From Methanomicrobiales archaeon (GTDB taxonomy: Archaea > Halobacteriota > Methanomicrobia > Methanomicrobiales > JACTUA01): a stretch of 6,891 nt of DNA. The notes under the pieces were generated by a model. That model did no database searches. It saw only the letters and a list, made by a program, of their open reading frames with translations, and was not told the DNA's origin. The DNA lies in the NCBI GenBank assembly GCA_028678885.1, contig JAJRCP010000064.1, positions 1 through 6,891 on the forward strand. The letters are read 5' to 3'. Within the stretch, counting starts at the first letter, position 1. Each line of letters opens with the position of its first letter. The translations under genes were made by a program, and so were the position numbers. Below are positions 1-6,729 of the stretch, piece by piece.

Positions 1-2043
1 CATACCTTTGAACCACGATTACTGCAAGAAGCTGCACTGGATGCAGTGAAAAAGCTGGATCTTAGGCGGCAGAAGAATAATCCGGTGATGCTGACCGTTG
101 AGATTGGCGGAATCTTGACGACGCTCAGCTTTGCCGCCGGACTCATTTTCTCCGCTGCCGAACCTCCGCTTTTTACCGGGCTCATTTCCATGTGGCTCTG
201 GCTTACGGTGCTCTTCTCCAATTTCGCGGAATCCGTCTCTGAAGGTCGGGGGAAAGCGCAGGCAGCTTCGCTTCGGGCATCGCGGACAAATGTTATCGCC
301 CGGAAATTACGATCTCCGCAGCTCGATGGACCTTATGAAGAGGTTCTGTCGACGGATCTCGTGCGCGGTGATCTGATACTCATCAAAACCGGGGATATGA
401 TCCCCGGGGATGGAGAAGTGATCAAAGGGGCTGCTCTAGTAAACGAGGCCGCTATTACCGGTGAATCGGCCCCGGTTATTCGGGAATCGGGAGGAGACCG
501 GAGCGCTGTGACTGGCGGAACCCGCGTAATTGCAAATGAGATCGTTGTCCGCATCACAGCCGAACCCGGGAATACCTTTCTGGATCGCATGATCGCTATG
601 GTGGAAGGTGCACAGCGCAGGAAGACCCCGAACGAGCTGGCCCTTGAAGTATTACTCATCGCCCTGACCACAGTCTTCCTGATCGTAGTAGCGAATATTT
701 TTCCGGTTGCAACATTCAGTGCTTCAAAAAGCGGTGCAGGTGCACTCCCGAGCCTCACGGTACTGATTGCTCTTTTTGTCTGTCTGGCCCCGACGACTAT
801 CGCCGCCCTCCTCCCCGCGATTGGTATTGCAGGCATGGACCGGCTCTTCCAGAAGAATGTGATCGCTTTCTCAGGAAGGGCTATCGAAGCTGCCGGAGAT
901 GTAAATGTCCTCCTTCTCGACAAGACCGGAACGATTACCCTCGGTGACCGCCAGGCAGTGGAATTTGTACCGGTTTCCGGGCAGTCGAGAGAAGAACTGG
1001 TGGGAGCGTCGTTTATAGCCTCCATTGCGGATGAGACTCCAGAGGGAAAGAGCATTGTCCGGCTCGTGCAGGAAAAGACGGGAACGAAGGTATCGTGTCC
1101 CGCAGATGCCAGATTTATTCCTTTTTCTGCTCATACTAGGGTCAGTGGTGCAGAATGTTCGAAAACGATCTACCTGAAGGGGGCTTCCGATGCGATAACC
1201 CGTATGGTCCACGAAAAGGGAGGTACAGTGCCTATGGATTTGGAAGCAAAAGTGACCGGCATTGCGATGTCCGGTGGAACCCCGCTGGTGGTTAGCAGGG
1301 ATTCTGTGATTCTGGGAGTTATTTATCTCAAGGATATCCTGAAGAAGGGAATACGGGAACGATTCCTGGATCTGCGGCGGATGGGTATCAGGACAGTGAT
1401 GATTACTGGAGACAATAATCTCACGGCAGCAGCGATTGCTGCGGAGGCGGGTGTGGATGATTATGTCGCTGAAGCGAAACCGGATGAAAAGCTCCGTCTG
1501 ATAAGACAATTCCAGGGTGATGGCTATATGGTTGCCATGACCGGTGATGGAACGAATGATGCTCCCGCCCTTGCTCAGGCAGATGTCGCGGTTGCGATGA
1601 ACAATGGGACCCAACCCGCCCGGGAGGCCGCCAATATCATTGACCTTGACAGTAACCCCACCAAACTTATGGAAATTGTCGAGATCGGAAAACAGATACT
1701 GATGACAAGGGGGGCGCTGACCACATTTTCCATCGCAAATGATATTTCAAAATATTTTGCTATCATCCCTGCTGCATTGCTAGGTATTTACCCCGATCTC
1801 GCACTCCTCAACATTATGGGGCTCGCAACTCCCTACACGGCCATTGTCTCAGCGATCATCTTCAACGCCCTAATCATTCCCCTTCTGATACCCCTCGCAC
1901 TCAGGGGAGTGAGATTTCGCCCGATGCCCGCTACCCGACTTTTCACCTATAACCTGATTCTATTCGGGGTTGGGGGAATTATCGCACCGTTCATTGGAAT
2001 AAAGTTGATCGATATGGTGATCTCCGCTATTGTGGGTCTGTAG
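1..2043 (+). CDS. kdpB: Potassium-transporting P-type ATPase, subunit B (5' partial)
   Basis: This is the catalytic subunit of the high-affinity K+ pump KdpFABC in the cytoplasmic membrane; it hydrolyses ATP to drive K+ uptake through KdpA. The frame is open from base 1. The residues before the GTG at 46 (FEPRLLQEAALDAVKKLD) match the start of the E. coli protein (FEPTLVVQALKEAVKKLN), so 46 is internal and only a few N-terminal residues are missing. Counting codons from base 1, one sees two N-terminal membrane spans (about 32-75), the actuator-domain TGES (153-156), spans 3-4 with CLAPTT, the phosphorylation motif DKTGT with Asp307 (bases 919-921), the nucleotide-binding region with FIPFSAHTR and KGA, MITGDN, the hinge motif TGDGTNDAP (bases 1540-1566), and three C-terminal spans. 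Every catalytic motif is intact. About 680 residues are seen, against 682 in E. coli. One base separates its TAG from the kdpC ATG. Family assignment is essentially certain. Confidence 0.97.
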   Translation, partial: HTFEPRLLQEAALDAVKKLDLRRQKNNPVMLTVEIGGILTTLSFAAGLIFSAAEPPLFTGLISMWLWLTVLFSNFAESVSEGRGKAQAASLRASRTNVIARKLRSPQLDGPYEEVLSTDLVRGDLILIKTGDMIPGDGEVIKGAALVNEAAITGESAPVIRESGGDRSAVTGGTRVIANEIVVRITAEPGNTFLDRMIAMVEGAQRRKTPNELALEVLLIALTTVFLIVVANIFPVATFSASKSGAGALPSLTVLIALFVCLAPTTIAALLPAIGIAGMDRLFQKNVIAFSGRAIEAAGDVNVLLLDKTGTITLGDRQAVEFVPVSGQSREELVGASFIASIADETPEGKSIVRLVQEKTGTKVSCPADARFIPFSAHTRVSGAECSKTIYLKGASDAITRMVHEKGGTVPMDLEAKVTGIAMSGGTPLVVSRDSVILGVIYLKDILKKGIRERFLDLRRMGIRTVMITGDNNLTAAAIAAEAGVDDYVAEAKPDEKLRLIRQFQGDGYMVAMTGDGTNDAPALAQADVAVAMNNGTQPAREAANIIDLDSNPTKLMEIVEIGKQILMTRGALTTFSIANDISKYFAIIPAALLGIYPDLALLNIMGLATPYTAIVSAIIFNALIIPLLIPLALRGVRFRPMPATRLFTYNLILFGVGGIIAPFIGIKLIDMVISAIVGL

Positions 2044-2044
2044 G

Positions 2045-2629
2045 ATGATCTCTATGCAATCCCTTCTGACCGCGGCGAAGTTGTTTTTCATCCTCTTCGT
2101 ACTCACGGGTCTCATTTATCCGTTTGCAGTATTGCTCGTTGCGAATACTGCGTTTCCGCACCAGACACATGGGTCTCTTATCCTGAATGAAAGTGGGACG
2201 ATAATCGGTTCCTCTCTTATTGGTGAAAATTTTACCCTACCCCGGTATTTCCAGGGCAGACCCTCAGCAACCCCGTATTCTCAGGACAACGCATCTAATT
2301 CAGGAGGGTCTAATCTTGGTCCCACCAATCCCCTCCTTCTCGAACAGGTCACGTCGCGGGTGAAATCGCTCCGAAGTTATGGTATATCTGGACCGATTCC
2401 ATCAGATATCGTCATGACTTCTGCAAGCGGTCTCGATCCACATATTAGCCTTGAGGCCGCGCTCCTTCAGGTGCCGATAATTGCACGGGAGCGAAAGATC
2501 AACGAGAGCAGGATACAAGATCTTGTAATGAAAGAGACAGAGTGGAATCCGATCCCGTTTGGTCAGCCGTATGTAAATGTGCTATCCCTTAACCAGGCAC
2601 TGGATCGTAGCCTTGGAGAAGGTACCTGA
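2045..2629 (+). CDS. kdpC: Potassium-transporting ATPase, subunit C
   Basis: KdpC is the small membrane-anchored accessory subunit of KdpFABC; it stabilises the complex and is thought to assist ATP binding by KdpB. The product is 194 residues (E. coli 190). It has one N-terminal membrane span at about 8-33, then an extracytoplasmic domain carrying the family signatures: GSLI at 43-46, GSSLIGENFT, YFQGRPSATPY at 68-78, GGSNLGPTNP at 87-96, SASGLDPHIS from 126, and a C-terminal GQPYVNVLSLNQALD. I chose ATG 2045, one base after the kdpB stop. ATG 2054 is a real alternative, because the AGGATGAT at 2042-2049 would be a plausible ribosome binding site for it. A TTG at 2030 that overlaps kdpB adds residues the family lacks. 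The gene is translationally coupled to kdpB and kdpD. Confidence 0.95.
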   Translation: MISMQSLLTAAKLFFILFVLTGLIYPFAVLLVANTAFPHQTHGSLILNESGTIIGSSLIGENFTLPRYFQGRPSATPYSQDNASNSGGSNLGPTNPLLLEQVTSRVKSLRSYGISGPIPSDIVMTSASGLDPHISLEAALLQVPIIARERKINESRIQDLVMKETEWNPIPFGQPYVNVLSLNQALDRSLGEGT

Positions 2630-2630
2630 T

Positions 2631-4568
2631 ATGGAAATCGAAATGCACAGCAGCGAAGAACGACCATCACCGGAAGAGCTCCTCGTTGTCGCACAGGAAG
2701 ATGAACGGCAGAATAGTGAAGGCCAGCTGATCATCTATCTGGGATACTCTGCAGGGGTTGGGAAAACTTACACAATGCTTCAGGATGCCCTGGAATGGCG
2801 AAAAGATGGGAAGGATGTCGCCATCGGTTATGTCGAGACACATGGCCGGCCAGAGACCGATGCACTAGCCAACCGGTTTGAGAAGATCCCGATGACCTCG
2901 ATCGAATATCAGGGGTTGCATCTATTCGAAATGGACACCGATGCGGTCATGAAACGACGGCCGGATATGGTGCTCGTGGATGAGCTCGCCCATTCCAACG
3001 CCCCCGACGCACGGCACACAAAGCGATTCCAAGACGTTGTGGACCTGATTCACGAAGGTATCTCCGTCTGTACTACCGTCAATATTCAGCATGTGGAAAG
3101 TCTGAACGATTCAATTGCCCAGATCACCGGAATCCGGGTCATCGAAACGATTCCGGACACGTTCTTTACTGCGGCAGACAAGATACGGTTGATTGATCTA
3201 CCGCCGGAAGAACTCCAGGTACGGCTCCGTGCAGGAAAGGTGTACGTAAAGGATATGGCCGAACAGGCGATAGAGCGATTTTTCAGCACCGGAAATCTTC
3301 TCGCACTCCGGCAGATTGCCCTGCGTTATGTCGCTGAGATCACGGATCGGCGCATGGTGTCGCATATGCGAGCGAGGGCGATCGCTGGACCATGGCCGGC
3401 AGGGGAACGGCTTCTCGTGGGAATCCGGCCAGGGCCTACCGCAGACCAGATGGTACGAGCAGCCTATAAGATTGCGGATCGGTTCAGCGCCGACTGGATT
3501 GTTCTCTCCGTTGGCACGGAGGATGAGCAGAATCTCACCGATCAGGAGCGGGAATGGATCAACATCGCGATGGAAACGGCCCGGGAGCTAGGAGGCAGGA
3601 TTGTACGTTACCGGGGAGGCAACGTGGCGAGTGAGGTCGTGCGGTACGCCCGGCAACACAATGTTACAATGATCATGCTGGGTAAGCCCCGTGGACTCGA
3701 TATTTTCCTCTCTCCAGTATACAGGATTATGGTGCAATCCAAGGGAATCGATCTGTTTCTGTACGAACCGAAAAAGCCCATAAAAATTCCCATACATCGG
3801 CAATTACCGCATCTGCTCAGCGTGGATTTCGCAGTAAGCACGGTTCTACTCGCACTGGTGACAATCACAAATTACCTGCTACGGAATATTATCAGTCCGT
3901 CGAATCTTCTTATCATCCAGCTCCTGCCCGTCGTGGTGACGGCGCTCTTTCTCCGGAGAGAGACCGCTATTCTTACCGCAATTGTCAGCATTTTTATCTT
4001 CGATTTTGCCTTTGTTGAGCCCTACTACACGTTCCGGATTTCAGATTGGGAATATTTTATTTCCTTTATCGGGTACCTGGCAATCGCACTCATCATCAGC
4101 AGCCTTGCTACCCAGCTGCGCAATCTTCTGCCCCAGATATGGAGAAGCGAAGCAAAGGTAGAAGCTGTCTCTGTTCTTTCCCGCGATCTCGTCGATACAA
4201 ATCAGCGGCAGGAAATTTTTGATATCCTCTTCCATCATATGAAGCAGTTCGGGGAGGGAAGTTATGCCATCTTTGTGCCTGTGGTGCAGGGATTCCAAAT
4301 GAATGTCGGAGATCCTGAGTACCCCCGAACACCAAAAGAAGTCACCATTGCCCAATGGGTATTTGATAATGGCCAGGCAGCGGGCAGCGGGACCGATACG
4401 CTTCCTGCTGGAACAGGACATTATGTACCAATAAAAGCCCACAATGTTGTTTTCGGAGTACTGGGCTTCGTATTCAAACGACCCGATGAGATGCTGACTC
4501 CTGAGAACAAAGAAATATTCCAGACCATGGCCTATCTCGGAGCTCTGGCTCTTGAACGGGTGGAATAA
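2631..4568 (+). CDS. kdpD: KdpD sensor protein lacking the histidine kinase domain
   Basis: This is the sensor part of KdpD, a membrane protein that monitors K+ or turgor status; 645 residues against 894 in E. coli. ATG 2631 is preferred to an in-frame ATG at 2577 inside kdpC, because GGAGAAGGT (2615-2623) is a good ribosome binding site and the gene then follows the kdpC stop by one base. Domains in order: the KdpD N-terminal ATPase domain (31-240) with Walker A GYSAGVGKT (38-46), VETHGRPET (68-76), Walker B MVLVDELAH (113-121) and TTVNIQHVESLND; a Usp-like domain (260-380); a DUF4118-type membrane domain with four spans (about 396-495), including FVEPYYTF; and a GAF domain (508-642). The protein ends at LALERVE, exactly where the HisKA/HATPase module starts in full-length KdpD, so no phospho-acceptor His or ATP-binding kinase core exists. 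The ending looks clean, and I found no kinase remnant downstream. It probably acts by binding ATP or partner proteins rather than by phosphotransfer (inference). Confidence 0.93.
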   Translation: MEIEMHSSEERPSPEELLVVAQEDERQNSEGQLIIYLGYSAGVGKTYTMLQDALEWRKDGKDVAIGYVETHGRPETDALANRFEKIPMTSIEYQGLHLFEMDTDAVMKRRPDMVLVDELAHSNAPDARHTKRFQDVVDLIHEGISVCTTVNIQHVESLNDSIAQITGIRVIETIPDTFFTAADKIRLIDLPPEELQVRLRAGKVYVKDMAEQAIERFFSTGNLLALRQIALRYVAEITDRRMVSHMRARAIAGPWPAGERLLVGIRPGPTADQMVRAAYKIADRFSADWIVLSVGTEDEQNLTDQEREWINIAMETARELGGRIVRYRGGNVASEVVRYARQHNVTMIMLGKPRGLDIFLSPVYRIMVQSKGIDLFLYEPKKPIKIPIHRQLPHLLSVDFAVSTVLLALVTITNYLLRNIISPSNLLIIQLLPVVVTALFLRRETAILTAIVSIFIFDFAFVEPYYTFRISDWEYFISFIGYLAIALIISSLATQLRNLLPQIWRSEAKVEAVSVLSRDLVDTNQRQEIFDILFHHMKQFGEGSYAIFVPVVQGFQMNVGDPEYPRTPKEVTIAQWVFDNGQAAGSGTDTLPAGTGHYVPIKAHNVVFGVLGFVFKRPDEMLTPENKEIFQTMAYLGALALERVE

Positions 4569-4625
4569 ACATATTCCCCTAATAAATTTTCGAGCAGGAA
4601 TTTTCGAAATAACCATCATACCACA

Positions 4626-4640
4626 ATGAAGAATCTTCAT
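4626..4640. promoter_or_regulatory. Perfect palindrome, operator-like
   Basis: ATGAAGA and TCTTCAT flank a single central A, giving a 15-bp perfect dyad 58 bases after kdpD. A one-base loop rules out an RNA hairpin of the usual kind, so if it is functional it would be a protein-binding site. No promoter or gene start is clearly associated with it, so chance is not excluded. Confidence 0.25.
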
Positions 4641-4691
4641 ATTTACAGTCCTCAAATTCCTGATTCGACCCCATATCAATCTTTCCTGCCA

Positions 4692-4729
4692 GCGAGAATC
4701 AAACCTAAATATTCTCTCATTTCGTTTTC
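4692..4729 (+). terminator. Possible terminator of the kdp operon
   Basis: GAGAAT (4694-4699) and ATTCTC (4711-4716) form a six-pair AT-rich stem with an 11-base loop, and an outer G-C pair is possible. A T-rich tract with TTT and TTTT runs follows at 4720-4729. It lies about 125 bases past the kdpD stop. The stem is weak, and archaeal termination depends mainly on U-tracts, so the call is tentative. Confidence 0.3.
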
Positions 4730-4920
4730 CGTGCCGATCAGGGAGGAATGCCCCAAAAACTCTATAAAATATCAGAGAGGGGCTGATTCAATGGAGTTCA
4801 TGAGTTCGAATCGCATCCCTCGCATTGTGAAAGGGATAATATATAACTCAGAAATTTCCAACCGGCACCTGTTCTATGACGATCATAGTCATGTAAGCAT
4901 TGAGTAGTGTCTTGTGTGTG

Positions 4921-4952
4921 AGTGAAGTGTGAGAAATTATAGTGAAGTGTGA
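4921..4952. repeat. Tandem pair of 12-bp direct repeats
   Basis: AGTGAAGTGTGA occurs exactly at 4921-4932 and again at 4941-4952, with an 8-bp AT-rich spacer and a 20-bp period, close to two helical turns. A degenerate GT-rich stretch (4903-4920) precedes the first copy. The end of the second copy also forms a short dyad with CACAC at 4958-4962. The repeat is exact. A role as a binding site is inference. Confidence 0.6.
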
Positions 4953-4967
4953 CTACCCACACATCTT

Positions 4968-5019
4968 AAAAAATGCACCAGTATTCCATCCTATCACGGG
5001 AAGTGGCTATTGATAATGG
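4968..5019 (-). terminator. Terminator of the histidine kinase gene
   Basis: It lies directly after the minus-strand stop at 5023. The arms CCAT (4986-4989) plus TATCA (4992-4996) pair with TGATA (5011-5015) plus ATGG (5016-5019), leaving a two-base bulge and a 14-base loop. Read on the minus strand, this hairpin is followed after 12 bases by a T6 run (4973-4968). The U-tract alone could terminate archaeal RNA polymerase. Confidence 0.45.
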
Positions 5020-5022
5020 GAA

Positions 5023-6654
5023 CTAGTCGGCCGTCGGCAGGGTGAAGTAAAAGGTCGATCCCTTCCCTACTTCCGAGTCTACCCAGATCATTCCCCCATG
5101 CCGCTCGATGATCTTCTTCACAATCGCGAGCCCTACCCCGGTGCCCGGATACTTATCACGGGTATGCAACCTCTTAAATATCTCAAAGATCTGGTCATAA
5201 AACGCTGGATCGATACCGATTCCGTTATCTCGTATTGCAAATTTCCATATTCCATCTACTTTTTCCACAGAAATATGGATGTAGGGTGGCTCCTCTCTTC
5301 TGAATTTGATCGCATTTCCGATCAGATTCTGAAAGACCATACTCAACTGAGCTGGGTCGGCGTTGACGACCGGAAGGGATTCGGCCCGTATGACCGCATT
5401 ATTTTCCTGAATAATGAATAACAGATTCTGTAGTACTTTATCTATACCCTGTTCGCAGTCGGTTGATCGGAAGGGTTCTGCACGGGTGTTCACCCGTGAG
5501 TACTCTAATAAATCCTGTACTAGTGCTTGCATCCTTTTTCCGCCCTCCACGATATAGCCAATATACTCATCTGCATCAGTATTCAGTTTCCCAGAATAGC
5601 GCCGGGAGAGCAGCTGGGAGAAGCTCACCACATTGCGAAGGGATTCTTGGAGGTCGTGAGAAGCAATGTACGCAAACCGTTCCAGATCCTCGTTGCTGCG
5701 TTTGAGACGTTCGGTGTAATCTTTCAGCTGGTCCTCTGCCTGTTTGCGCTCAGAGGTGTCGCGCCATATCACAGCAAAACCGTCGGCGAGCTTCATCGCT
5801 CTGAAGTCGAACGCACGGGACAGTCTCTGGCCATCCCCGTAAACATCCTCGTAGATTCGAGACTCACTTATCAAGGGATGACCCGTCTCCGCAACCCCAA
5901 CATACTCATCAAATAATCCCGTGTCCTTGTGTGCTGGCAGCAGCTCCAGCAGGGTATGGCCGAGATGCTCTTGTTCCCTTCGATGGTTCAACCGGCAGCC
6001 AGCCTCATTGATGTAATCGTACCGGAAGTCTGTAATTCTTCCGGTGGTATCGCGAACCGCAGAAAATATTGCGAAACCATCGATCATAGTCTCCACGGCG
6101 GAGCGGAACCGTTCTTCACTCTCTCGCAAGGCTTCCTCTGCCCGTTTGCGTTCGGTGATGTCCTGTCCCTGGGCAATGGTTGAAATAACTGTTTTTCCGT
6201 CCGCCTCATACAGAGTTGCCGAGTTCCAGAGTACGGTTTTTATCTCACCATTGCGGTGGAGAATGGGGATCTCGACGGTTTCCCATTTTTCGCCACCTGT
6301 TGCCTTCTGGATGAGGACCATAGATTGTACACGGGTCGTTTCCGGAAAGAGCAGATCGATCTTCTTCCCGATGACATCCTTCGCCTCCCTGCCGGTTAAG
6401 TATTCAAAGGCATGGTTGAATCGGGTGATACAAAGTTGTGGATCCCAGACAATGATGGGGGCATTTGCATAGCTGATGAGGTTTTCCAAGTACTGGCTCG
6501 TTTGTCGTAGTTCTTCCTCTGTTTCCTTGCGTTCGGTACTATTGGATCTTCTAGACGTAGATTTCCCCCCCTCCCCTGCACTCCGCAACCTTATACATTG
6601 CTTTATTCTTTTAGTTTGAGTAACTCCGATATTGCGATTACCAGAGCTTCTCAA
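5023..6654 (-). CDS. Soluble PAS-PAS sensor histidine kinase, possibly 5'-truncated
   Basis: This is a cytoplasmic two-component histidine kinase that would autophosphorylate and pass phosphate to an unidentified response regulator. With a TTG start at 6654 it has 543 residues and no membrane span. Domains: a TERK linker (40-50), PAS 1 (about 54-168, ending AQGQDITERK), PAS 2 (181-300, ending WRDTSERK), a short coiled coil (300-326), HisKA with H box SHDLQES and His333 (bases 5656-5658), and HATPase_c with N box FQNLIGNAIKF (Asn447), G1 DNGIGI (476-481), F box IFEIFKRLH and G2 GTGVGLA (504-510). The kinase core looks active, but the usual Pro after HDLQE is Ser338. The start is uncertain. There is no in-frame ATG or GTG before residue 112, only TTG at 6654 or 6588, and neither has a ribosome binding site. 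Recognisable homology starts abruptly at Thr40. It may be an intact gene with a weak TTG start, a truncated gene, or a frameshifted one. It could partner the kinase-less KdpD, but nothing in the sequence proves this. Confidence 0.85.
   Translation of the reverse strand: MRSSGNRNIGVTQTKRIKQCIRLRSAGEGGKSTSRRSNSTERKETEEELRQTSQYLENLISYANAPIIVWDPQLCITRFNHAFEYLTGREAKDVIGKKIDLLFPETTRVQSMVLIQKATGGEKWETVEIPILHRNGEIKTVLWNSATLYEADGKTVISTIAQGQDITERKRAEEALRESEERFRSAVETMIDGFAIFSAVRDTTGRITDFRYDYINEAGCRLNHRREQEHLGHTLLELLPAHKDTGLFDEYVGVAETGHPLISESRIYEDVYGDGQRLSRAFDFRAMKLADGFAVIWRDTSERKQAEDQLKDYTERLKRSNEDLERFAYIASHDLQESLRNVVSFSQLLSRRYSGKLNTDADEYIGYIVEGGKRMQALVQDLLEYSRVNTRAEPFRSTDCEQGIDKVLQNLLFIIQENNAVIRAESLPVVNADPAQLSMVFQNLIGNAIKFRREEPPYIHISVEKVDGIWKFAIRDNGIGIDPAFYDQIFEIFKRLHTRDKYPGTGVGLAIVKKIIERHGGMIWVDSEVGKGSTFYFTLPTAD
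5722..6537 (-). repeat. Three inter-domain TERK linker repeats within the kinase gene
   Basis: Three related linkers of about 36 bases encode (T/S)ERK-x-(A/T)E-E/D-x-L-R/K. They lie at about 6537-6502, 6156-6121 and 5757-5722. They share DNA as well as protein similarity, for example CTCTGCC.GTTTGCG on the + strand in the last two. Such linkers join PAS modules and are natural sites for recombination that adds or removes PAS domains. The first copy has no PAS domain in front of it. Confidence 0.6.
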
Positions 6655-6695
6655 GATATTAAATCATTTGAATCAAAAGATTGACAAGATTTTTG

Positions 6696-6707
6696 TTTAA
6701 ATTTATC
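6696..6707 (-). promoter_or_regulatory. Possible TATA box upstream of the kinase gene
   Basis: On the minus strand this reads GATAAATTTAAA, in an AT-rich gap between the P-II gene and the kinase. An archaeal start site about 25 bases downstream would fall near 6670, giving a very short leader to TTG 6654 or about 70 bases to the ATG at 6598. Only AT-richness and spacing support it. Confidence 0.3.
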
Positions 6708-6729
6708 GAAGAGACATTTACGGGATTAA

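Larger units (their letters stand above)
4569..5022. other. Intergenic region between convergent genes
   Basis: This stretch of about 450 bases separates kdpD (+) from the kinase gene (-). It is AT-richer than the flanking genes and I see no convincing gene or structured RNA in it. A 93-codon open frame at 4626-4907 has no ribosome binding site and no recognisable motifs. It also holds a 9-bp direct repeat AATTTTCGA (4585-4593 and 4599-4607), a palindrome (4626-4640), a terminator-like hairpin (4692-4729), TATA-like boxes at 4763-4772 and 4837-4846, a short inverted repeat ATGAC/GTCAT (4876-4892), tandem 12-bp repeats (4921-4952), and a hairpin plus T6 on the minus strand (4968-5019). Confidence 0.7.

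Noticed and set aside
46..48. GTG as the kdpB start
   Set aside because: The upstream in-frame residues from base 7 match the conserved KdpB N-terminus, so the true start lies left of the window.
333..1055. 240-codon minus-strand open frame within kdpB
   Set aside because: It lies wholly opposite a fully conserved kdpB and has no motifs and no plausible promoter; a shadow of the real gene.
871..1614. 247-codon minus-strand open frame within kdpB
   Set aside because: It is antisense to the phosphorylation and N domains of KdpB, with composition rich in His, Arg and Ser as expected of a shadow frame.
2577..2630. ATG 2577 as the kdpD start
   Set aside because: It would overlap kdpC by 53 bases and add 18 unconserved residues; ATG 2631 has a good ribosome binding site.
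4585..4607. 9-bp direct repeat AATTTTCGA
   Set aside because: Short, AT-rich and without associated elements; likely chance.
4041..4679. 212-codon minus-strand open frame opposite the kdpD 3' end
   Set aside because: Mostly opposite the membrane and GAF coding sequence, with no family features.
4799..4822. tRNA T-arm look-alike (ATGAG TTCGAAT CGCAT) followed by CCCTCGC
   Set aside because: One of five stem pairs is mismatched, and no matching acceptor strand, D-arm or anticodon arm is found upstream, so it is not a tRNA. A tRNA fragment or attachment-site remnant cannot be shown.
4626..4907. 93-codon plus-strand open frame in the intergenic region
   Set aside because: No ribosome binding site at 4626, no recognisable motif, and its first codons sit in a palindrome and a terminator-like hairpin.
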